64,000 bases of DNA from Xanthomarina sp. F2636L (lineage in GTDB: Bacteria; Bacteroidota; Bacteroidia; Flavobacteriales; Flavobacteriaceae): positions 1 to 64,000 of the forward strand of contig NZ_JAPMLM010000069.1 in the NCBI RefSeq assembly GCF_026410195.1, in the 5' to 3' direction. Under the pieces are notes generated by a model. The model worked only from the letters and a program-made list of their open reading frames with translations. It was not told the origin of the DNA and did no database searches. The translations under genes were made by a program, and so were the position numbers. Positions 7,906 to 17,639 of this stretch are shown in pieces. The stretch's first letter is position 1. Every line of letters starts with the position of its first letter.

Positions 7906-10431
7906 TTATCGTTTTAAACTGAAATGTGATACAAATTCACGATCATTATTATCATCATCTTTAAAAATAACTTTAAACCAATAATCCGAACTAGGTAAAA
8001 CCTCTCCATTTAAAGTCCCATTCCAACCACTACTGTGTGGATCCAGATCTTTTAAAAGTTTTCCTTGTCTGTCGAAGATATAAATTCTAGGTTCTTTAAG
8101 TTTTTCAACACCAATTATCTGCCAAAAATCGTTATAACCATCATTATTTGGTGTAAAATACTTCATATAACCAATTAGAGTTTTTCCAACTGTTACAGTT
8201 CCACAGCCATTGGCATCTCCTATATGAAACTCATGATATCCACTAGGAACATTATAAAACACATGGTTTTCTTGATATTGCCCCTCATCCATAGCATATA
8301 AATAATCTCCATGTCCTACAGCTATAATTTCTACCACATGGTTGTCTGAGAATGGTTCAGTAACAATATTTACATCTAAGGTTTGAGGTGGACCAGAAGG
8401 TAAAATAGTAGCTTGTTTTTCAATGGAACAACCTGTAGCATTTATAGTAACATTTACCGAATAATTACCATAATTATTTGCAGTCAGTTTATAGAATGTT
8501 TCTCCAGGAATTAAAGCACCCTCAAAGTACCACTCGAAAGTATGTAAAGTATCAGATAAACCAGTTGATAATATTGGTAGTGAATAAAATGTATTTGGGG
8601 TGTCATCACTATTTACACATAAATAATCATCGTTTATCTCAAATACAGCAGGAAGCTGAATAGTGATAGTAAAAGGCATATACGAATAGCAATTGTTGCT
8701 TAAAGTTGTTTTTTTGGCATACAAGGTATAACTAGGTAAGCCTGATGTGGTATAATTTGTTTTTGAAACGGCAACGTTGTTCATAACATCTAACTCCGTC
8801 TCATGATAAGTGATATTAAAGTCTGCAGGATTATCTGGTCCAATTATAAATGCATCTGCTCCAGAAAGATCTATATTTGTTATATAATCGTAATCTTCAT
8901 CACAATAAAATTGTTCAGGGATATCATAAGATGTTGGTAATGGCGGGCCATATATTTCAATGGTTTCATTACTAGAAGTGATGCAACCATACTGTTCTAT
9001 TATAAAATTGGCATAAGTTCCTCTATCCAGATTTGCTAGAATAATATCTCCATTGGCATCAGCCTCAATATTGTTAGGACCAATTAATTCCCCGTTATAA
9101 GTATATTCATATATGTAATTTGTATATGGAGTTAGCCCATGTAATATAATTTTTCCATTAACGTTGGCACAATCTGTTACATCTTCTTTTTCAATAGTGT
9201 AGTCTGGGAACTCTGGATCTGATAATTCAAAAACAGTATCGATACTCGTGTTACAAGCAGCATAAGTTATGTTAATATTATCATAGGTTCCAGCGTCTAA
9301 ATTTTCTATTGCTATAGCCCCATCTTCGTCGGCAATAAATGTTTCATCTGGAACAAAAACTCCGTCATCTTCATAGTTGATTGTGTAAGATTCTCCAGGC
9401 TCTAAACCTGAAAACACAATTCTACCATCGGTTCCGTCACAAACGGTTGGGTTTTCTTGAAAAATATTTACAATAAGAGGAATGAAAGAATCATCAATCT
9501 CTTCTAAAATATAATAATAAGTGAAAGCAACGGTTTGGTTAACATCGATATTATTAAGTTTTACAGCTAAAGAAATGGCTTCATCTACGTTATCTCTTGA
9601 ACTGCCTTCTATGCCAACGTAGGCAGAGCTTGCATTCCAAATAGCACTGGCGAAACGATTATTGAATCCACCATATGTCACTCTCATATTTTCGTTTTGT
9701 GAATAAAAACTTACATGAGATCCATCCATATCCTGTGGAGTTCCAAGAGGGTCTTGAGATGCTGTAATAAGACAAACATTATCTGTTACAGAACTGGCTT
9801 GAGAAAATAAGTTCATGTCGGTTTCATAGCTCCCACTTAGAGTTACATTGTTGTCTGGATCGACATTATGCATAAAAAACACATTGGTTTTTGGAGTATC
9901 AGATAAGTTTTTTATAATGGTTTTCATTTGAATAAATAGACCATCTTGAGTGACACTATAATAACGTTTTATGTTTAAGCCGTTTATGTTTCCTTCCCAA
10001 GTAATTTGGGACGAATCTTCGAAACAATCTGAAGAAATAAGATTTACATTGGTAATTTCTCCCGGGATTTGAAATGTGTCATCTACATTATTATTACTAT
10101 AATTAGCACCATCTATTTCAATGGTAAATCCTTCTTCAGGAGACCCAGGTGTAAAAAAATCTCCATCGTAATCGACCCATCCGTCTCCAAGTGGATTGGC
10201 AATAAACCCAAACCTACCAACGCCATCCGACTCTCTATTGTTATGAAAATTTGGAGGCTTATTGATAGTTTTTGCTCCAAAAACTCCTTTCTCATTTATT
10301 CCTATCTCAATGTAATTCCCTTTTGCCCATCCGTCTCCATCTATTAAATGAGCTTCTAATTGAGCTTGAACTTGATTAAATGTTAGGCAAGATAAAATAG
10401 CTAAAAAACAAAGTTTAAGTGAAATATTCAT
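7906..10431 (-). CDS. Large secreted protein with T9SS type B sorting domain
   Basis: 841 residues with a signal peptide (about 1-23, ending VQA). Residues 25-310 form a globular beta-rich domain. From ~315 to ~730 come Ig-like repeats with paired Cys and recurring phrases such as GTYxNIxIxY and GLxPxTxYxYEY, a pattern seen in Bacteroidota adhesin-like proteins. The C terminus (YFTPNNDGYNDFWQIIG..IYIFDRQGKLL..GWNGTLNG..LPSSDYWFKV) is a typical type B (gliding/CHU_C) sorting domain, which is usually kept attached at the cell surface by a mechanism different from type A. Stand-alone gene, convergent with the histidine kinase. Surface location is confident; the ligand is unknown. Confidence 0.88.
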   Translation of the reverse strand: MNISLKLCFLAILSCLTFNQVQAQLEAHLIDGDGWAKGNYIEIGINEKGVFGAKTINKPPNFHNNRESDGVGRFGFIANPLGDGWVDYDGDFFTPGSPEEGFTIEIDGANYSNNNVDDTFQIPGEITNVNLISSDCFEDSSQITWEGNINGLNIKRYYSVTQDGLFIQMKTIIKNLSDTPKTNVFFMHNVDPDNNVTLSGSYETDMNLFSQASSVTDNVCLITASQDPLGTPQDMDGSHVSFYSQNENMRVTYGGFNNRFASAIWNASSAYVGIEGSSRDNVDEAISLAVKLNNIDVNQTVAFTYYYILEEIDDSFIPLIVNIFQENPTVCDGTDGRIVFSGLEPGESYTINYEDDGVFVPDETFIADEDGAIAIENLDAGTYDNINITYAACNTSIDTVFELSDPEFPDYTIEKEDVTDCANVNGKIILHGLTPYTNYIYEYTYNGELIGPNNIEADANGDIILANLDRGTYANFIIEQYGCITSSNETIEIYGPPLPTSYDIPEQFYCDEDYDYITNIDLSGADAFIIGPDNPADFNITYHETELDVMNNVAVSKTNYTTSGLPSYTLYAKKTTLSNNCYSYMPFTITIQLPAVFEINDDYLCVNSDDTPNTFYSLPILSTGLSDTLHTFEWYFEGALIPGETFYKLTANNYGNYSVNVTINATGCSIEKQATILPSGPPQTLDVNIVTEPFSDNHVVEIIAVGHGDYLYAMDEGQYQENHVFYNVPSGYHEFHIGDANGCGTVTVGKTLIGYMKYFTPNNDGYNDFWQIIGVEKLKEPRIYIFDRQGKLLKDLDPHSSGWNGTLNGEVLPSSDYWFKVIFKDDDNNDREFVSHFSLKR

Positions 10432-10525
10432 TGGTTGGAAAGGTAGTTTAGGTCTGAAATAGTAGGTCTTTTTAAATTCAAAAGTGAAATATAAATATTA
10501 TTTTTTTATATATGAATACTAAATG

Positions 10526-11518
10526 TTACTTATTAATTAGTTTTACTACATCCTTAGCAAAATAAGAAGCAATTATGTCTGCTCCAGCACGCTTCATAGC
10601 TGTAATTTGTTCCATCATTACGGCATCATGGTTTAACCAGCCTTTTTCTGCAGCAGCTTTAAGCATGGCATATTCGCCAGAAACCTGATAAACTGCTACT
10701 GGAACATCTACTTCTTCTTTAATGTCTCGAACAATATCTAGGTAGCAAAGTCCTGGTTTTATCATGACGATATCTGCACCTTCGTCAATATCCATTTCTG
10801 TTTCTCTGATGGCTTCAAAACGGTTGGCATAATCCATTTGGTACGTTTTCTTATCTTTTGGAATGTTTTTTAAATCTACCGGAGCAGAATCTAAAGCATC
10901 GCGAAAAGGACCATAAAATGCCGAAGCATATTTAGCCGAATAACTCATAATTCCCGTGTTTAAAAACCCTTCGTCTTCAAAAGCCTCACGAATACTTAAT
11001 ATACGACCGTCCATCATATCGCTTGGTGCTACAAAATCTGCTCCAGCATTGGCGTGAGACAAGCTCATTTCGGTGAGTATATCGACACTTTCGTCGTTTA
11101 AAATCATTCCGTTTTCCACAATACCATCATGTCCGTACATAGAATATGGATCCATGGCCACATCTGTCATTACTAACATATCCGGACAGGCATTTTTAAC
11201 AGTTTTAATGGCACGTTGCATTAATCCTTTTGGATTTATAGCTTCTTTTCCAGCATTGTCTTTTAAGTTGTCGGGAACTTTTACAAAAAGCAATACCGAC
11301 CTTAATCCTAGATTCCAGAGTTCTTTGACTTCTTTTTCAAGTAAATCTAAACTGTAACGATAATAATTTGGCATGGAAGCAATTTCTTCTTTCACTCCTT
11401 TGCCTTCAACCACAAAAAGTGGTACTAAAAAATCTGTTGGAGAAATAATAGTTTCTCGGACTAAGCTTCTAATAGCTTCGTTAGATCTTAGTCTTCGGTT
11501 TCTTTTTATTGGATACAT
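10526..11518 (-). CDS. hemB: Delta-aminolevulinic acid dehydratase (porphobilinogen synthase)
   Basis: 330 residues from the ATG at 11518, preferred over an upstream GTG-like start because MYPIKRNRRLR is the usual N terminus and lies 5 bp after the preceding stop. Condenses two 5-aminolevulinate molecules to porphobilinogen. Schiff-base lysines are in SYSAKYASAFYGPF and VMIKPGLCYLD. The metal-site segment reads TDVAMDPYSMYGHDG with no cysteine, so this is not the Zn(Cys3) form but the Mg-type enzyme. It ends a leftward run of heme genes, and is the only pathway gene separated from the others by unrelated genes. Confidence 0.95.
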   Translation of the reverse strand: MYPIKRNRRLRSNEAIRSLVRETIISPTDFLVPLFVVEGKGVKEEIASMPNYYRYSLDLLEKEVKELWNLGLRSVLLFVKVPDNLKDNAGKEAINPKGLMQRAIKTVKNACPDMLVMTDVAMDPYSMYGHDGIVENGMILNDESVDILTEMSLSHANAGADFVAPSDMMDGRILSIREAFEDEGFLNTGIMSYSAKYASAFYGPFRDALDSAPVDLKNIPKDKKTYQMDYANRFEAIRETEMDIDEGADIVMIKPGLCYLDIVRDIKEEVDVPVAVYQVSGEYAMLKAAAEKGWLNHDAVMMEQITAMKRAGADIIASYFAKDVVKLINK

Positions 11519-11523
11519 AATTT

Positions 11524-11913
11524 CTAATTTTTGGCATAACCTAAGTAATACCATGTGTTATTTTCTTTTATAAAAGCAGATTTTTCATGAATATTGTTAT
11601 TGGTACCGTTTTCATTAAAATAAGCATTAAATATAACTGTGCCTTCTTCATCATTTTTCAAACCTTTAGTGGTTTTAAGCACCTCAAGTTTTATCCATTT
11701 TACAGATTTAGCCCATTTTACAATGGCTTCTTTTTCTGCTATTGGTCTTGTAGATTTATGATGGGTTTGCATTAAATAATCACCATTGGCCAAAACAAAA
11801 GCACTATATCTAGAACGCATAAGTTGTTCTGCTGTTTCCGTTTTTCCATCGTTTAAATGAAACATTTTGCAGCATTCTTGATAGGTTTTATTATTTCCGC
11901 AATAGCATAGCAT
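11524..11913 (-). CDS. SEC-C motif protein, YchJ family (UPF0225)
   Basis: 129 residues. The N terminus carries a zinc-binding SEC-C motif (CYCGNNKTYQECCKMFH: CxC...CC), then the YchJ fold with AEQLMRSRYSAFV and TRPIAEKEAIVKW. Function of YchJ proteins is not established. It lies between the serine hydrolase (32 bp upstream) and hemB (5 bp downstream), so it is probably transcribed with the heme genes without an obvious part in the pathway. Confidence 0.85.
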   Translation of the reverse strand: MLCYCGNNKTYQECCKMFHLNDGKTETAEQLMRSRYSAFVLANGDYLMQTHHKSTRPIAEKEAIVKWAKSVKWIKLEVLKTTKGLKNDEEGTVIFNAYFNENGTNNNIHEKSAFIKENNTWYYLGYAKN

Positions 11914-11945
11914 GTTAATCTCGGTCTATTGGTTTTGCAATGTGA

Positions 11946-13496
11946 TTATTCTTTTTTCTTCAAATCTAAATCTTCAAAATCGAAACTAAAATCGGTAATA
12001 TCAGAAATTGGTTTTAATTTCATGCCTTGAGCATTTCCATTCTCATCGAATTGAAAATTTACAAACACATCGGCATCATAACTTCTATCATCCCATTTTG
12101 CAATCATAACATTAGAGGAATAAGGAATTAATTCGCCTTTTAATCTTGGAGAAGTTTTGCAGGAAATTCGTAACGTATTTCCGTCGTTTAAAATCTCTAC
12201 ATCTCCAAACCAATTATCTGTGTATGTTCCTATAATTTGCTCGTTTTTTATCTGACATTTTTTATCTTTCTTAAAAGCCTCCGATTTTGCAAAAACTTCT
12301 TGTTTTTCTTTTTCAAATTCAGCATTTCTCTTGGTCATTAATTCGTTGTATTTTTTTAGCCAATCTCTATCTTCAACATCTAAATATGCGTCTTTTATAG
12401 TATTAGTAATGGTACTAAATGCAGCACCACTTTGCTGATTGGTAAGTACAACAATTCCTAAATTCATATCAGGAATTAATGTAAATTGTGTAACTGTTCC
12501 TATTAATCCACCCGTATGATATACTTGTTTATGTCCTTTCACATCGGTTAAAAACCAACCTAATCCATAACCACGAAAATTAGAATCGTATGAGTTTTTT
12601 AAAGATACAGGGCTTGCTATTTGAAGATTCCATAATTGATAAATTTGCTTGTCTGTAACAAGTTTTACACCTTCTTTTGTTGTAAAACCATTCATTAAAA
12701 ACACTGCCCAGGTGTTCATATCTTTAATATTACTAATAATTCCACCAGCCGCATTTGCAGTTTCATTCCAATCGTGAGGAATAGCTACTACTTTGCCATC
12801 AACAGGGGCGTGAGCATCAATAATATTTGAAACATTTGCCTTTTTAGCGTTATTATAACTTCCATAGCTTGAAGTCATTCCAACAGGTTTTAAAATCTTT
12901 TGTTCTATAAATTCTGCCCAAGAAAGCCCAGAAACTCTATGAATAACTTCGCCAGCAACAATGAACATTATATTGTTATAATCTAAAGTGCTTCTAAAAG
13001 AATTCTCAGGTTTTAAATATCTTACATTATGGATAATGTCGTTAACCGTAAGACTTCCTCCTTCGGGGAAAAACATCAAATCGCCTTGACCTAAACCAAG
13101 ACCAGCACGGTGTGTAATTAAATCTTTGATGGTTACTTCCTGCGAAGCATAAGCATCATGCATTTTAAACTCAGGAATATGTTTAGAAACTTTGTCATTA
13201 AAACTTAATTTACCTTCATCGGCCAAAATGGCTAAAGCAGTTGCAGTAAATCCTTTTGAATTCGATGCAATTCCGACTAAGGTTTCATCAGTCATTTCTT
13301 GATTTGTAGTCAAAGATCTTACACCAAAGCCTTTTGAATATATTGTTTCGCCATCTTTAATAATTCCTACTGAAATACCAGGAACATCAAAGGTTTCTAA
13401 AGTGTTTTGAATGAGATCATCTAATTTCTTTTCTTTAATTTGAGAAAAGGAAATACAGGATATTAAAAATAATAAAATAGAGAATTTTGTTTTCAT
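11946..13496 (-). CDS. Beta-lactamase-fold serine hydrolase with C-terminal DUF3471-like domain
   Basis: 516 residues with a signal peptide (to about FSQ, residue 19). Class C beta-lactamase/esterase motifs are present: SNSK (Ser78-x-x-Lys81), YNN (Tyr173) and HTGG in place of KTG. The last ~100 residues (after KKCQIKNEQIIGTY) form a small beta domain common behind these hydrolases. Members are D-aminopeptidases, esterases or PBP-like enzymes more often than true beta-lactamases, so resistance should not be assumed. Inserted between hemF (19 bp) and the ychJ-like gene. Periplasmic hydrolase is confident; substrate unknown. Confidence 0.88.
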   Translation of the reverse strand: MKTKFSILLFLISCISFSQIKEKKLDDLIQNTLETFDVPGISVGIIKDGETIYSKGFGVRSLTTNQEMTDETLVGIASNSKGFTATALAILADEGKLSFNDKVSKHIPEFKMHDAYASQEVTIKDLITHRAGLGLGQGDLMFFPEGGSLTVNDIIHNVRYLKPENSFRSTLDYNNIMFIVAGEVIHRVSGLSWAEFIEQKILKPVGMTSSYGSYNNAKKANVSNIIDAHAPVDGKVVAIPHDWNETANAAGGIISNIKDMNTWAVFLMNGFTTKEGVKLVTDKQIYQLWNLQIASPVSLKNSYDSNFRGYGLGWFLTDVKGHKQVYHTGGLIGTVTQFTLIPDMNLGIVVLTNQQSGAAFSTITNTIKDAYLDVEDRDWLKKYNELMTKRNAEFEKEKQEVFAKSEAFKKDKKCQIKNEQIIGTYTDNWFGDVEILNDGNTLRISCKTSPRLKGELIPYSSNVMIAKWDDRSYDADVFVNFQFDENGNAQGMKLKPISDITDFSFDFEDLDLKKKE

Positions 13497-13515
13497 TTTT
13501 TATTGATTTTGAATT

Positions 13516-14424
13516 TTAAGAAACAATCCATTCTTTAGGATTTTCGAGTACTTTTATTAATTTTTCTTCTTCGCTTCCAGGCTCTGGATGATGATTGTAA
13601 ACCCATTGTACATGAGGTGGTAAACTCATTAAAATACTCTCTATTCTTCCGTTAGTTTTGAGACCGAAAAGCGTACCTTTATCATGCACTAGATTAAATT
13701 CTACATAGCGTCCACGACGAATTTCTTGCCAGGTACGCTGTGTGTCTGTATAAGGTAAATCTTTTCTTTTTTCGACTATAGGTACATAAGCTTCTAAAAA
13801 ACTATCCCCTACTTCAGTTACAAAGTCGTACCAGTTTTTCATACTCATGTTGTCTGTAGCTTTGCAGTAATCGAAAAATAAACCTCCAATACCTCGACCT
13901 TCGTTTCTATGCGAATTATAAAAGTATTCATCACATCTGTTTTTGTAGGTTGGATAAAATTCTGGATGATGGTTGTCGCAGGCTGTTTTACACACTCTAT
14001 GAAAATGTGTGGCATCTTCATCAAACAAATAATAAGGTGTTAAATCTTGTCCACCGCCAAACCAACTATCTACAATATTTCCTTCTGGATCGTACATTTC
14101 AAAATAACGCCAATTGGCATGAACTGTTGGAACCATTGGGCTTTTTGGGTGTAGGACCAAGCTTAATCCACAGGCAAAAAAATTGGCGTCTTTTACGCCA
14201 AAATGCTTACGCATGGTTTCTGGAAGTTCGCCATGGACAGCAGAAATATTTACGCCACCTTTTTCGAACACATGCCCATTTTCTATAACCCGGGTTTTTC
14301 CGCCACCACCTTCAGAACGTTTCCAAAGGTCTTCTTGAAATTTGGCTTTACCGTCTACAGCTTCTAGTTTCGATGTAATACTATCTTGTAGCCCTTGTAT
14401 GTATTGGTAAAATTTATCTTTCAT
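13516..14424 (-). CDS. hemF: Coproporphyrinogen III oxidase, oxygen-dependent
   Basis: 302 residues, normal for HemF. Recognisable blocks are EGGGGKTRVIENGHVFEKGG near the N terminus, PMVPTVHANWRYFE, WFGGGQDLTPYYLF, and RYVEFNLVHDKGTLFGLKT near the C terminus. It oxidatively decarboxylates coproporphyrinogen III to protoporphyrinogen IX using O2, so this branch needs oxygen. No hemN is in the window. It lies between the GNAT gene (11 bp upstream) and the serine hydrolase in the leftward heme operon. Confidence 0.97.
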   Translation of the reverse strand: MKDKFYQYIQGLQDSITSKLEAVDGKAKFQEDLWKRSEGGGGKTRVIENGHVFEKGGVNISAVHGELPETMRKHFGVKDANFFACGLSLVLHPKSPMVPTVHANWRYFEMYDPEGNIVDSWFGGGQDLTPYYLFDEDATHFHRVCKTACDNHHPEFYPTYKNRCDEYFYNSHRNEGRGIGGLFFDYCKATDNMSMKNWYDFVTEVGDSFLEAYVPIVEKRKDLPYTDTQRTWQEIRRGRYVEFNLVHDKGTLFGLKTNGRIESILMSLPPHVQWVYNHHPEPGSEEEKLIKVLENPKEWIVS

Positions 14425-14435
14425 TTTTTTGTTTT

Positions 14436-14966
14436 TTAATAGTGAAGCTCATATAGCTCCATATCTACACTTGATTTTTCTAAAACAAATTCTTTTTCCA
14501 AAGTTCTAGACCAGATAAACCCGCAACGTTCAGCTACCTGAATGCTGCTTAAATTTGTTTTGTGAATAAGTATGTGCAGATTTCTTAATCTTAACTCTTC
14601 TAAAGCAAAGTTAGAGACTGCTTTTATACTTTGTGTAATCCAACCTTTCCCCGAATATTTTTTGCCAATACAATAAGCAAATTCACCTTGTTTTAATTGA
14701 TAATCAATGCTTTTTAGAGTAATTAAACCTGCCACAGCATTAGTTTCAATATCTTTAATAGCAAAAGTGTACTCTGTTTTATTTTTAGAGGCTTTATTTT
14801 TATTGGAGATATATATTTTAGAAGCAGCTTCCGAAAGATTTTGCTCTAAGGTTTTAGGTAAATATTTTTGAAAACTTTTTCCATTAGAAATCATCAGAGC
14901 ACTTAAACTTGAGGCGTCTTCAGGTTTAAGCGCTTCAAGTTTAAATGTTTCTGTGGAAAAAGTCAT
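14436..14966 (-). CDS. GNAT-family N-acetyltransferase (RimJ/RimL-like)
   Basis: 176 residues with the GNAT core: acetyl-CoA motif CIGKKYSGKGWITQSIKAV (about 97-115) and a C-terminal NLSSIQVAERCGF segment typical of protein N-terminal or ribosomal-protein acetyltransferases. It starts 3 bp after the stop of hemE and ends 11 bp before hemF, so it is embedded in the heme operon. Its target is unknown. Confidence 0.85.
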   Translation of the reverse strand: MTFSTETFKLEALKPEDASSLSALMISNGKSFQKYLPKTLEQNLSEAASKIYISNKNKASKNKTEYTFAIKDIETNAVAGLITLKSIDYQLKQGEFAYCIGKKYSGKGWITQSIKAVSNFALEELRLRNLHILIHKTNLSSIQVAERCGFIWSRTLEKEFVLEKSSVDMELYELHY

Positions 14967-14969
14967 TTT

Positions 14970-16010
14970 TTATTCTCGGTATTCTTTAACGGCATCAATA
15001 AATGCTTTGGCATTATCTAGCGGAATATTTGGTAGAATTCCGTGCCCTAAATTTACAATATATTTATCTTTTCCGAAATCGTTGATCATTTGATGTACCA
15101 TTTTTTTGATTTCTGCAGGTGGAGAAAACAATCTTGTAGGATCGAAGTTTCCTTGCAATGTAATATTTCCACCAGTTAAATACCGTGCATTTTGAGCTGA
15201 GCATGTCCAATCAATTCCGAGGGCTGAAGCACCAGATTTTGACATTTCTTCTAAAGCAAACCAGCAACCTTTTCCAAAGGCTATTACTGGAGTTTCATCT
15301 TTTAATGCATCGATAATTTGTTGGATATATTGCCAAGAAAATTCTTGGTAATCTACAGGAGACAACATGCCTCCCCAAGAATCAAAAACCTGAACAGCAT
15401 TCACGCCAGCCTTTACCTTTTCTTTTAAATAGGCAATGGTAGTATCTGTAATTTTTTGAAGTAGTTGGTGAGCAGCAATAGGGTTTGTAAAACAAAATTC
15501 CTTTGCTTTATCAAAATTCTTACTTCCTTGACCTTGTACGCAATAGCATAGAATAGTCCATGGAGAACCAGCGAAACCAATTAACGGCACTTCGTTATTT
15601 AGTTTTTCTTTGGTCTGTTTTATAGCTTGGTATACATAATCTAACTCTACGGTAACGTCTGGTACAATTACGTTGTCCACATCTTTTTGAGTACGAATAG
15701 GATTTGGTAAATAAGGTCCGAAATTAGGTTTCATTTGCACCTCAATATTCATGGCCTGTGGAATTACCAGAATATCGCTAAATAAAATTGCAGCATCCAT
15801 TCCGTATCTACGAATAGGTTGTACGGTAATTTCACTAGCTAAATCTGGAGTTCTACAACGTGTAAAGAAATCGTATTTTTCTTTGATTTCCATGAATTCA
15901 GGTAAATACCGTCCAGCTTGACGCATCATCCAAACTGGAGGACGGTCTACGGTTTCACCTTTTAATGCTCTTAAAAATAAATCGTTTTTTATGCTCATAT
16001 TTTCTGTCAT
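14970..16010 (-). CDS. hemE: Uroporphyrinogen decarboxylase
   Basis: 346 residues from ATG at 16010; a second ATG four codons in (MSIKND) is equally possible. Signature blocks: [17 protein letters not shown] (N-terminal arginine-rich substrate site), [11 protein letters not shown] with the catalytic Asp, GFAGSPWTI, and [14 protein letters not shown] near the C terminus. It removes four acetate carboxyls from uroporphyrinogen III to give coproporphyrinogen III in the cytoplasm. Third gene of the leftward heme operon, 51 bp downstream of hemCD. Confidence 0.97.
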   Translation of the reverse strand: MTENMSIKNDLFLRALKGETVDRPPVWMMRQAGRYLPEFMEIKEKYDFFTRCRTPDLASEITVQPIRRYGMDAAILFSDILVIPQAMNIEVQMKPNFGPYLPNPIRTQKDVDNVIVPDVTVELDYVYQAIKQTKEKLNNEVPLIGFAGSPWTILCYCVQGQGSKNFDKAKEFCFTNPIAAHQLLQKITDTTIAYLKEKVKAGVNAVQVFDSWGGMLSPVDYQEFSWQYIQQIIDALKDETPVIAFGKGCWFALEEMSKSGASALGIDWTCSAQNARYLTGGNITLQGNFDPTRLFSPPAEIKKMVHQMINDFGKDKYIVNLGHGILPNIPLDNAKAFIDAVKEYRE

Positions 16011-16061
16011 CCCTGAATATTCGGGAATATTTTTAGTTGTACTTTAATTCTTGTAATAACC

Positions 16062-17639
16062 TTAGTTATAATGTTCGTTTACTAATTCAATAACACTTTC
16101 AACAGTCGGAATTTTAGCAACTCGAACGTCTTTAAAATGTTTTTTTGCTTCTAAAGCTGTAGAGTCGCCTATGCAGAAAGCTATTCCATTTGCATGGTTT
16201 TTCTTAATAAAGCTTTGAACAGTTGAAGGACTGTAAAACATAACACCTTCAATATCTTGGCCAACCTCAATAGCATCGTATTTTGTTTGGTAAGCTTGAA
16301 TTTCGTTGATTTTTATATTATTTTCGGTTAAAATATGTGGTATATAATCTAATCTTAAATCACTACAAAAATAATTAACTTCGGTTCCTTCCATGAATTC
16401 AGCTAAGTAATTGGCTAAGTCTTTTCCGTAATTTTCAGAGTGAACAACTTTCCCAATACGCTTTTCCACCATACGTTTGGTGCGGCGACCAACACAGTAG
16501 ATGTTTTCAAATTTTAAATCCTCTGCAGGGCAATTTGTTAAAATAGCTTCAACGGTGTTTTGACTTGTAATAATTACATTTTTCATTGGAGCTTTTAAAA
16601 TGGCAGCTGGAATTCTATTTAAACTTATTTTAATAGCATCGTTACTGGTTGCAACAAGATCATCGTTTAAAAGCTTCATTTGTCCTTCGGTTAAAGACTT
16701 TGTTGAATAAATATTGGTTTTTTTGTTCTGATTCTTAATACCATCCATCAAAGTTTTTCCACCACGCTCTATAACATAGTTAGAACAGTATTGAGCTATA
16801 TCTTTGTGTTCTCCAAGTTTTTCAGTTCTTGTTACTTCAATTTTCTTAGTTCCATCAGGACTTAATAAAACCCCCTTAAAAATAACTTCTTCATTCTTAA
16901 TATATGCTATAGCTCCAATAGGAGCTGAACATCCTCCTTCTAAAAGGTTTAAGAATTTACGTTCTATAGTTGTGCAAATCTCGGTTTCTTCATGATTTAA
17001 TTCAGCGCAAATAGCTCTAACTTCTTCATCTTCTTCCAAGGCTGTTACCATAATAGCGCCTTGTGCAGGAGCAGGAATCATCCAATCTAAATTGATAATG
17101 TTTTCTGGTTTGATATTTAATCTTCCTAAACCTGCGGCAGCAAAAATTGCTCCATTCCATTCGGAATTATCCTGAAGTTTTTTAAGTCTTAAATTAACAT
17201 TTCCTCTTAAACCAACTACGGTATGAGTAGGGTATCTATTTAACCATTGTGCACGACGACGCAAACTTCCTGTAGCTACAACGGCATCTTTAGAGGATAA
17301 AAACTCTTCATTATTTTTAAAAACTAAGGTGTCTTTTATGTTGCCACGTTTTATAACAGCCGCCTGAACTATACCAATTGGTAAAATAGTAGGAACATCT
17401 TTAAAGGAGTGAACGGCAATATCGATATCTCCATTTAACATGGCAATATCTAAAGTCTTGGTAAAAACACCGGTGATACCAAGCTCATAAAGGGGTCTGT
17501 CCAAAACTAAATCGCCAGTAGATTTTACTGGAATGAGTATTGTTTTATGACCTAATTGTTCTAATTGTTGTTGTACTGTTTTGGCTTGCCATAGTGCTAA
17601 TTGACTATCGCGAGTTCCAATTCTAATTATTTTAGACAT
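16062..17639 (-). CDS. hemC-hemD: Fused hydroxymethylbilane synthase / uroporphyrinogen-III synthase
   Basis: 525 residues, against ~310 for HemC alone. Residues 1-305 are porphobilinogen deaminase: TRDSQLALWQA, HSFKDVP (catalytic Asp81), GSLRRRAQW, LRGNVNLRL, and EGGCSAPIGA with dipyrromethane-cofactor Cys237. Residues ~307-525 are HemD: NVIITSQNTVEAIL, FYSPSTVQSF, AFCIGDSTALEA, PTVESVIELV. The protein therefore makes hydroxymethylbilane and closes it to uroporphyrinogen III, which would limit loss of the unstable linear intermediate. Its ATG lies 8 bp before the end of hemA, so it is translationally coupled. Confidence 0.95.
   Translation of the reverse strand: MSKIIRIGTRDSQLALWQAKTVQQQLEQLGHKTILIPVKSTGDLVLDRPLYELGITGVFTKTLDIAMLNGDIDIAVHSFKDVPTILPIGIVQAAVIKRGNIKDTLVFKNNEEFLSSKDAVVATGSLRRRAQWLNRYPTHTVVGLRGNVNLRLKKLQDNSEWNGAIFAAAGLGRLNIKPENIINLDWMIPAPAQGAIMVTALEEDEEVRAICAELNHEETEICTTIERKFLNLLEGGCSAPIGAIAYIKNEEVIFKGVLLSPDGTKKIEVTRTEKLGEHKDIAQYCSNYVIERGGKTLMDGIKNQNKKTNIYSTKSLTEGQMKLLNDDLVATSNDAIKISLNRIPAAILKAPMKNVIITSQNTVEAILTNCPAEDLKFENIYCVGRRTKRMVEKRIGKVVHSENYGKDLANYLAEFMEGTEVNYFCSDLRLDYIPHILTENNIKINEIQAYQTKYDAIEVGQDIEGVMFYSPSTVQSFIKKNHANGIAFCIGDSTALEAKKHFKDVRVAKIPTVESVIELVNEHYN

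Noticed and set aside
11946-13496. Beta-lactamase resistance gene
   Set aside because: Motifs show a class C-like fold, but the extra C-terminal domain and HTGG motif fit an esterase/peptidase-like hydrolase; resistance is not supported.
16010-16026. TCCC...GGGA hairpin between hemCD and hemE
   Set aside because: Only 4-bp arms around a self-complementary centre and no T run; too weak for a terminator or regulatory call.
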